From the NCBI GenBank assembly GCA_030704615.1, contig CM060734.1, positions 4,216,001 to 4,280,000 of the forward strand: a stretch of 64,000 bases of DNA, given 5' to 3'. A model generated the notes under the pieces. The model made no database searches. It was not told the origin of the DNA and was given only the letters and a program-made list of their open reading frames with translations. Position 1 is the first letter of the stretch. Every line of letters starts with the position of its first letter. A program made the translations under genes and the position numbers. Positions 56,386 to 64,000 of this stretch are shown here, piece after piece. This DNA is from Takakia lepidozioides. Its lineage: Eukaryota; Streptophyta; Takakiopsida; Takakiales; Takakiaceae.

Positions 56386-59300
56386 ATGGAAGCCCTAATA
56401 TCTGCGTATATCTCAGTGTCTCATTCGAGCGATGGAGACAAGGAAGATGATGACACAGCAGAGGTTACCAAGCGGCGCAGGCTGATAGGCCCTCTTCCTG
56501 CTTCGCCTCTTCGTCAAAGGCCTCTTCTGTCTGTAATCACTGAGAAGCCCTCTCCACAGGACCCGCCGCACCTCTATCCTGAAGGTCTGTGTCCAAATTT
56601 CAAAGACTGCGGTTTAGCTGTGTAGTTTAGGTGGAAGGTTCATACTGAGAAGTATAAAGATCGTGCTACAGTCTGGGAGGGGTGGAAGGTCTTGTGGAAC
56701 ATGCTGAAGGATAATTACAAAAATATGTATATCAGTACGAAGTGCTTTTGACACTGCGTGTCAGATATGTTGATTAGGAATCCAATTTAGCCTTCGTTAA
56801 GTAGTTGGGGACAGCATAGAATAACTCCAAAGTTGTCTACCAACATTGGGTACCAACCCTATCACCTTCTATGTAGTGCTGCAAAACAAAGACTGTAAAG
56901 TTCTTGACCTTACGAGGTTAACTGAAGACCATACATAACTAAGAGCAAACACATTCTGGACTGTTCCCTAAACACCTTTTGATGGTCAAGGTCTGCTCAT
57001 CACATCACTCTCTCTTTGTTGCAACGCTGAAAAACTACATGTCGTTCATCCTCATTCGAGACTTCTGCACCTGTTACAACACGCTCTTTGCACCATTTCT
57101 GTCTACCCTTAAAGATAAAATGTCACAGGATGGTATGATACTAGTAGTGCTTGCTCTAAGACCAACTCTAGAGCATAGTGGCACAGCGCGATACTTTCTA
57201 CGGCACCTTCTCGAAGTAGTTTGAATAACTTTTTTTTGCTCATCACTTAACTAATGATATCACACCCTTTTTTTCGTGCATCGATTGGTTCTCATGCATG
57301 GACCTAGAGAACGATTTAAAGAGCGCATTCCCTAGATGACGGTCTTAGAGGTCCTCACAGTCGTAGGGCAGGATACCTTATTATCAAATCGCACCTTGTC
57401 TTATGTGGAAATACGTAAATGGAAGGCCATATTAATTGCTAACGAGGGTGGTTGCCTCATATCTCTACAGCATCTCTCTGATTTACAGTACTGGATTAAA
57501 CTGCAATTTCTAGTATGTGTCAATGCCAGCTTCTAAATGCATGGTCAATTTCATGTAAAGGATTATCATCGACTGTGCGCCATGAAATCAGAGTACCGAC
57601 TCCCCGAGTTTATCATCCTGTGAGGACTACAGCCTCATATGTACCTCATGGTCAACTGAACAGGAACGGTCAAAGAGGCATTGTTTCATGCTAAAATTGT
57701 CAGACATTGAGTCATGCAGTCATGGGTAAAGCAATTATCCCTTTGCCTGGCAGTATTTCTGTCTATGAGATGTGTTCTGTCTGTTGTATTAGCACGGGTG
57801 GGAGGCAGATATGTGTCAAAGAGAGAGCGCGTGGCAATGGCTGTCTCTGTCACAACCTGGACACCCTCTCCCCCGGTCCATCGGCCACCTGGTTGTCTCT
57901 TGCTTCCATTGCGCTAACCCTTGCAAACCACTTCTATTATGAGGGACTTTGCTGGCAGAAAGTGAGGAGACATCTATGAAGACTACTTGAGGATGTCACA
58001 TGTTGCAGCTTCACTACCTTCTCTATGGCCATCTCTGATTTTGTTATTCCAGGCAGACACATGGGCATGGGCATGTAACTAAGAGATAGAGAGATGACGC
58101 CAGCGTAAATGAGAGCCTCTTCCCCTTGTTGGGTACTAACCCCCTTTCAGGAGTGGGCTCTATGAAGTGGGTCTAACTATACTACAACTAGTCCATTTAC
58201 AGTTTTTTGCTTGTTAAGGACAAGTGCTGTAAGAGATCTAATTGCCATAACATGTAGAGAACGGGCATGTAACTATGATTATCCTAGCAAAGTCTTGAAG
58301 AAAGTCTCTGGTTGCAAATGACTAAAAGATAAAGCTGGCCTCTGGAAGAGTAACTCAAGATTGTCCTCCTTTGTTTAAGAAATATACTTGGTTCTTTCAT
58401 TGGTGGTGTATTTTGGATTTCAAAAGGTGCTTTAGAGACTACCAGACATTGAACGATGACATACTTGCATAATTCAAAGCAAGCTTTTGACAGATAATCT
58501 GTTCTGTAGAAGGTTGGAGTAGCTAGGGGAGGACATGGGGCCCTGGTCACAGTGTAAGGGGTTTGCATCTTGGAAAAGTACCACTAGCTCCACCTGGCAG
58601 TATTCTTTTTTGTCTTCTAGAGTTGAGGGATTTTCTGATGCAACTCAGCATCTCCCTTCAGATAGACGGGGAGCCACACCATCAGATGGGGACCAACGCA
58701 CGGTAGTGACAGCCTTGGTGTGACCGTTGAGCTGAGTGACCTGCCCCTTTGAGTGACAATTACGACATCCACAGCCCTCCCTGCGAATCTCTTGAGCATA
58801 GTCCAATCTTTTCTGAATGTGATGGGGTAGCTTCACATCAAACAGGCTCTCCAGCCCTGCTCATACCACCAGCAAAGAGAACCTTAGTCTGAACTTCAGC
58901 TTGACTTAAAAAACTTAATTCTACGTGAGAATCCTCTGTTTGGTCCCATGCCCCACCCAATACCTCCACTCATTACTCCATGTGCCAATCATCTCTAGGA
59001 CCAGCTAGAGTAACCTTCAACCTCATGCATGTCATGGGCTGTGGGAGTCATGTAGTTCCATGTTGAGAGTATCCCCAGGCGGCATAAATCCTGTGGCGCC
59101 TATGAATAACGGCAAAGCGTAACATTGTCTCTTGCCACAATGTAAGTCTATAAGCCTGCACAACCGCTGGTGAACAAAATAAATGTCCAGTTGAATTCAT
59201 TTTCATTATGCCATCAGAAGCGTCTAGTATGTGTTGGTTCTTGTCTTCTAAAACGAAGTCATTCTCCATTCCAAAAAGCTTCACCAGGCTCAACTATGCA

Positions 59301-61268
59301 CCACCAGTCCATTTTTGAGGTAGATGTTACAAAAGAATCTATTCACTGAAGGCCCACCGGGCCCAAGGGAGAGAGAGAAGGAGAGTTTGTTTGATTAAAG
59401 ATATGTTTAATGAATCCAAGAGATATGCCTTCTAACAACGAGCTGTAAAACCCTTCGTTTGCACAGGTGCCCTGCTTGCATCGGGGGGGATGGATCAGAG
59501 AGCGTACATTTGGAATGTGTGGAATGCACCAGGCCACCAGATTGCACAGATGCTCTCTTGCCACACGGCAGCTCTTAAAGATATCCAGTGGTCGATAGAT
59601 GGGAGCTCTTTGCTCAGCTGTGGATTTGACAAGACAGCCAGACTAAGTGACATCGAATCAGGTTCCCAGATACAAGTTAGTGATTTTGTTCTCCATGATA
59701 GTATTTGCAGTTTTGATGCCGCAACTGGAACTTGAACCATATTGTATCAGAGACACCGAAAAGAATCTGAGGATCACTCGCGTAAGTATTCTTGTTTGAG
59801 ATGGATAAACGTAGCAGTTCACAGGCCATTGAGCCACTGTCCCCTCAGCATGCAATACAGATGCCTCCCTCACAATCCTTGTACGGAATTGACATGGTTC
59901 TTGTACAGGAATTTGGAGAATGAGCTTTACTTAGTGATCCCAAACACACATGATACTGGTTGGTGAGTGGAGTTGCACACCGCTCCCTCAGGACATTGGC
60001 TAAGGCATGATCTTGAGAATATAGTTTCTGCTTGATACTAATCCCCATGCAGGCGCTCGTGACCTTTAACCCAAAAGGGTGTGCAGGATTCATGGACCAC
60101 TATTTGGCTATGTAGTGTAGATTAAGTGGCTAGAAACCATAGTGGAAAGCATAATGTGTATAGCAGTGCTGCTACTGTAGCCATGCACATGAAGACATGT
60201 TACTTGTAGTTGTTGTTTTGCCAGTCTAACTGTCGAGATCAAGGGGGGAGGGTAAATATGAGACACATGTTTCATACTCTCCCTTTGTATAGTAGCGAAG
60301 TTTTGAGTCACAAGAGGAAATGAGGAAGTCTAGTCATTATTGATGCTTTTATTCATTCACTGTGGGACTGGGGTTGTGGAATAGATGTTTACAGAGAACC
60401 AATTTGTCAATGTGGTGAGGTTCCACCCTTCAGAACAGGAGCTCTTTCTATCAGGAGGCTCAAAAGGTGCCATTAGGCTGTGGGACTTGCGCACGGGAAA
60501 ATCAATACGGGAGTATACCAAAGGCCTAGGTCAAGTCATGGACTTGGACTTCAGCCCGGATGGAAAGCGGTTTGTCTCTACATCTGATATTGCAAAACGC
60601 AATGCAAGTGACAAAGCAATTGTTGTCTGGAATTTTGAGACACAAATCCCACTGTCCAATCAAGTAGGTCTCCACTCTTCAAACTATGCTTCATCTTTTG
60701 ATATTATCACATGGAGTAATTCATCATGATGCATCAAGGACAACTGAAGCCGAGATAATCTTGAATGAAAACTAGCTGTCTGAAATCCCATGAGCAGACT
60801 GGTTTGATGAATTCCTTCAACCGATATGCTATATTTGTGTGCCATCAATGTTCTGGAAGTCCAATTGTATCTCATCATTGGTCTGCTGGCCCACAGGTAT
60901 ATCTGGAGGCCTATACATGTCCGAGTGTGCGATTCCACCCGTATGAGGAGACATTTGTAGCCCAATCAAATGCCAACTACATTGCCATTTTCTCGGGGCG
61001 CCCCCCCTTCAAGCTGAACAGATACAAGCGGTTTGAAGGGCATCAGGTTGCTGGCTACCGTATTCAGTGCAATTTCAGCCCCGATGGTGAATGCATTGTT
61101 ACAGGCTCTACTGATGGGTGCATTTATTTTTACAACTACCGGTCATCGAAGCTCTTAACAAAGCTTCAGGCTCACAATGGTGTTTGCAGCGATGTTGTCT
61201 ATCATCCGGTTTTGCCATCTGTGGTCGCATCTTGTGGATGGGATGGTGTTGTAACAGTATATGAATGA
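56386..61268 (+). CDS. WDR25: WD40-repeat protein, WDR25 family; exon 3 inverted in place
   Basis: Exons: 56386-56584, 57793-57891, exon 3 on the opposite strand (58856-58680), 59467-59675, 60385-60663 and 60897-61268. With exon 3 taken in reverse, all donors and acceptors are GT-AG, all phases match, and the CDS is 1335 bp (444 residues). Marks: an acidic/basic N-terminus; GGRYVSKRERVAMA; GHTKAVTTVRWSP; GGMDQRAYIWNVW; FLSGGSKGAIRLWD; MDLDFSPDGKRFVS; the VYLEAYTCPSVRFHP to GWDGVVTVYE end. An AATAAA lies at 61298-61303. It is a beta-propeller scaffold of unknown partner, related to the PRP17 splicing-factor group. As it stands the gene cannot give a normal mRNA by cis-splicing. Confidence 0.9.
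58680..58856 (-). other. Inverted exon 3 of the WDR25 gene
   Basis: On the reverse strand an acceptor (GAGCAG|) and donor (|GTGTGG) flank GLESLFDVKLPHHIQKRL to GHTKAVTTVRWSPSDG. It has phase 1 at both ends, exactly what flanking exons 2 and 4 require. The breakpoints must lie in 57892-58679 and 58857-59466. Another reverse frame, 59293-59048, lies within the same interval and is unexplained. Confidence 0.9.
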
Positions 61269-61400
61269 CATGCTACCTCAAAAGCCTCACATCGACAAAT
61301 AAAGTAGCAGATGAACTGCATTATGTTAAGTAAAAAATTGGAAATCAGCTGTCATGATCATACAGCAACAAACATGGAAATTTATCCAGTGTCCCTTATG

Positions 61401-62290
61401 CTACACCAAAGAGAATACGTTCTCAATCTTGCCAGTGCGGTTTAGGGAGAGGTCCACCACCTTCCCAACAGGTACTACATCTGCTCTGCAGAGTTCCGAC
61501 ACCATGTAAAGAAAGTCATAAATAATTAATCCTATCCCTTGTACAATTTCAAAGAACAGTTTGTCCTGCAAAATAAAGTGCAATCTAAAAGCCTCTAAAC
61601 TTTGTAATCACCTACTTCTGTGGATCATTCCATAACTACACTCAAGGACCACAGAAGACCACTTCAAGATCAGAAAATGGTCTTATTGGGCAATATTTAT
61701 AGCTTACAAGTGTCAATACCTCCATCCAATCTCCACAACATTCAAAATCTATCTTTGTCGCTGCATTGTTCATGTGCTTGAGTCCACAGTGGAGAAATTG
61801 GTGCCAGTTGCCACATCCGTGCTCATTTCATGCAATCCATGTGTGCGAAGGTTGATATTTGCAGGTAAAAGTAAAAAAGTTTGTTTAACGTCCAGTGAAT
61901 TTACAGAGCCTACTGCTCAACACACAGCCCATGGAGGGGCCAGTGGACGGTTGAAGGCACATGTTTGAAGGATTGAACCCAAGATCACCCAGGTTATGGC
62001 ACAAATACCCAACCACTGGGCTACCGACTCAAGTGCAGGTAGAAGGTTTGCTATCATCCAAATGCAAGAAAAGAAAATAAGCCAGAAATACAGAAAGCAG
62101 GAGTAAAAAGCCAGTAATATTCACTGATCCTTTCGATTGTCATCTTGCCACCATCGTCACCATCAAGGGCTTCTCTGCCTATTTGCTCTGTTCTTGAAGT
62201 CGTCACCTCAGATTGGAATGCGAGCCCTCCTGACATTGGAGACTTGGCAATCTTAAGGTATCGCTCTCCTGCAGCCCAGCCATTCTTTTA
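61401..62290 (-). CDS. 3' exons of an unrecognised gene, tail to tail with WDR25
   Basis: Exon-like segments in reverse: about 62263-62126 (YLKIAKSPMSGGLAFQSEV through GGKMTIERIS, donor GTGAAT), about 61790-61715 (MNNAATKIDFECCGDW, donor GTAAGC), and 61565-61401 (DKLFFEIVQGIGLIIYDFLY to a TAG). The last two join in phase 0. The first junction is not resolved, so an exon may be missing from the model. The protein looks like normal conserved sequence, but I cannot name the family. WDR25 ends 132 bp away on the other strand. Confidence 0.5.
61868..62033 (-). mobile_element. tRNA-derived SINE with target-site duplication
   Basis: In reverse it starts with an A box (GGTAGCCCAGTGGTTGGGT, 62025-62007) and a B box (GGGTTCAATCC, 61980-61970) at tRNA-like spacing, then about 100 bp of body and a short T/A-rich tail. 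TGCAGGTA is directly repeated at 61860-61867 and 62034-62041. It sits in an apparent intron of the 61401-62290 gene, in the same orientation as that gene. Confidence 0.85.
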
Positions 62291-62384
62291 TTGGCGATTT
62301 ATCGCCAAATTGCGACTTTGAACGGCCTCTCATTTTACAATAATTGGGACGTTATGGCGCACGCGCGAGCTGACCGGTGGGCCT

Positions 62385-62730
62385 TGCGCACGGACGCCCG
62401 GCTCCCCCCCACCCGGACCCCCCCCCGCCCGCCGCTGCGCGCAGTCGCCTAGCCGCGCCCGCTGCTGCCGCAGGCGCAGCACCCGCGGCCCACCAGCCGC
62501 GCCCCCGGTCCGCCGCGGCCAGTCAGCTGCCCTCCAGTCCGCTTCCCCTCAGTCCGCCAGACCGCCAGTCTGCCGGCCAGTCCACTGTGCACGCCAGGCC
62601 GCTGTGCCAGTCCCCTCACGTCCACCCTGCCAGTTTGCCCGCCAGTCCGCTGCCCATGAGTCCGCTTTCCTCCAGTCCACTGATGATGCCGCATCTGGAC
62701 CGTCCGTTCGTAAATGCCATCTGAGCCCTC
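62385..62730. repeat. C-rich low-complexity region with CCAGTCCGC motifs
   Basis: Very GC-rich, with loosely repeated CAGTCCGCT / GCCAGTCC segments and runs of C. The open frames over it are compositional. Confidence 0.7.
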
Positions 62731-62891
62731 CATTTTTAGGGCATGAATTCAAACCTTATCCCTGCCGCCTGCCACTTGTCAGCAGCCGCGAACGTGCGCA
62801 CTGATGCTCCTTGCACGTTGTCCATCGTGTCCAGTGTACTGCGGCGCGTTTCTTGCAGGTTCTGAAGCGTGTCCTCTGTGCTGTACAGGGC

Positions 62892-64000
62892 ATGGACGTG
62901 GAAGCAGAAGACGACGATGTACTGAAAACGAGAAGTTGGATTATACGGCCTCTTCGACAAAGTTTGCAAACACCCAAACCAGGACCCTTCAACACGAAGG
63001 ACCTCCATTGGAAGAGAGACATGCAATATGGTTATATGGGTGCGCGAGTGAATGTTCAGAAGGCCTGCATACCGTGGGATAGAGTTGATGACTTTCTCCT
63101 TGGAGAGGAGAGTTTGGTGGACTACCCCACTCAGTTTTGGGTGAATGTCCATACTAAAGTGCAACCCGACATGCTAAAAGAGCCGAGAGCCAACAGTTTT
63201 CTGAACAGTATCATATGTGCACCATCCTCATCGTCCTTTTGTAGTCTGATTGCATGTCTATTGCCATTTTTCGTACCCACGTACTGTGATTTCATGCTTC
63301 CAGAAGTCGATGGATATCGATTGTGATTTTTATGTGGACGTATCAATGCTGCTACGGTCCAGATGACAAGCGCACCAACAATGCGATAGTGGAGGATCCC
63401 AAACTAAAACGTGGAGGACCTCTTGTGCTGGAACATCTCACCCTCATAAAGGCCCAAGAAGAAAGAAGTCGAAATATGGAGAGTCTTACAAGCGTGGTTG
63501 CCAATGTTGTTTCAAGGTCCAGCAATGCTATCTCGCCCTCGACATTTGTGTCCTCACGTACTACAACAACATGGAGCATACAGACGCGAAAGGGAACGCC
63601 TGTCATAGGAAGTCCGCTGAGTTCAGGAACACTCGCCACGCCTATGCACCACACATTAGCGAGGAATTGAAAGCATGGGTCATGGAGTGTCTGTGCCGAG
63701 GCCTGTCAGTTGCCCAAATCATGATGGAACATTAAGAGCACGTCATGAACAATACCGGGTTGGGGGATGCATGGACATAGGACGATTTTTTGTTAGAGCA
63801 GGATGTGCGCAACCTGGCCGAGAAATGGGCGTGACAAATATTCAAAAAACATGCCAACGATGTGGAGAGTGTCCGCATGTGGAAAGACCAGAACCCGAAA
63901 TCGGTCTTCTTCTATCAAGAAGAAGAGAAATTGGTACCAACATTCAAGCACTGCGACTTAACATTCACAATCGGCATACAGACTGAGTGGCAGAAGAAGC
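62892..64000 (+). pseudogene. Mutator-like (MULE) transposase, N-terminal part, runs off the window
   Basis: Frame 62892-63326 starts MDVEAEDDDVLK and includes MQYGYMGARVNV and DYPTQFWVNVHTK. Frame 63323-63670 includes YQCCYGPDDKRTN. The frame from about 63402 reads KRGCQCCFKVQQCYL, YYNNMEHTDAKGNACH (a WRKY/GCM1-like zinc cluster), APHISEELKAWVMECL, DVRNLAEKWA and HCDLTFTIGIQTEWQ, the lead-in to the MULE catalytic domain. It has in-frame stops at about 63733, 63778 and 63832, so it is decayed. The catalytic core would lie beyond 64000. Confidence 0.75.

Noticed and set aside
60055-60118. An extra WDR25 exon encoding ALVTFNPKGCAG
   Set aside because: Exon 4 joins exon 5 directly in phase 0 and gives continuous family-like sequence. 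Adding this piece breaks the frame or needs a stop to be skipped.

Overview
The window looks like nuclear DNA of a land plant or streptophyte alga, rich in transposons. Three things point there: GT-AG introns in two recognisable housekeeping genes of plant type, a retrotransposon primer-binding site matching plant initiator tRNA-Met, and plant-style Ty3/gypsy, hAT and Mutator-like elements. A charophyte such as Chara is my best guess, at low confidence. No prokaryotic, organellar or viral gene set is present.

Layout. 0-2 kb: unrecognised open frames and a reverse scrap of a gypsy family I call family X. 2.0-3.2 kb: a tandem array whose unit carries a near-perfect palindrome centred on GGCGCC. 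3.2-7.5 kb: a decayed gypsy element A (LTR, PBS, gag, protease, RT/RNase H/integrase), apparently inserted into an older copy of its own gag. 7.5-10.3 kb: a reverse family-X fragment (decamer array, LTR edge, polypurine tract, ORF-X). 10.3-21.3 kb: a long forward family-X element with gag, protease, RT, RNase H and integrase, followed by the extra ORF-X in the position usually taken by env. 21.2-21.9 kb: a reverse gypsy RT fragment split by one palindrome-repeat unit.

22.0-25.7 kb: a five-exon, partly broken gene with a ParB/sulfiredoxin-like motif; its last intron holds a second palindromic tandem array. 25.7-32.7 kb: mostly non-coding, with a 191-bp tandem repeat, one promoter-like module and a small foldback element.

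32.7-46.3 kb is the oddest stretch. Arrays of short hairpins, GCGACCGCC-loop-GGCGGTCGC, sit upstream of TATA boxes. Those TATA boxes precede unrelated intronless and mostly broken genes: a hAT transposase, an orphan gene with a coiled coil and RING-like cysteines, and a kinase-like gene on the other strand. The same module occurs at 27.2-27.7 kb.

46.3-52.4 kb is mainly non-coding, with simple repeats and a G-rich minisatellite. 52.4-62.3 kb is the gene-bearing part. A seven-exon EFM4/METTL10-type methyltransferase (reverse) and a six-exon WDR25-type WD40 gene (forward) are head to head. All splice phases agree in both, but exon 3 of WDR25 lies inverted. A further gene follows on the reverse strand, with a tRNA-derived SINE in it. 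The window ends in a decayed Mutator-like transposase.
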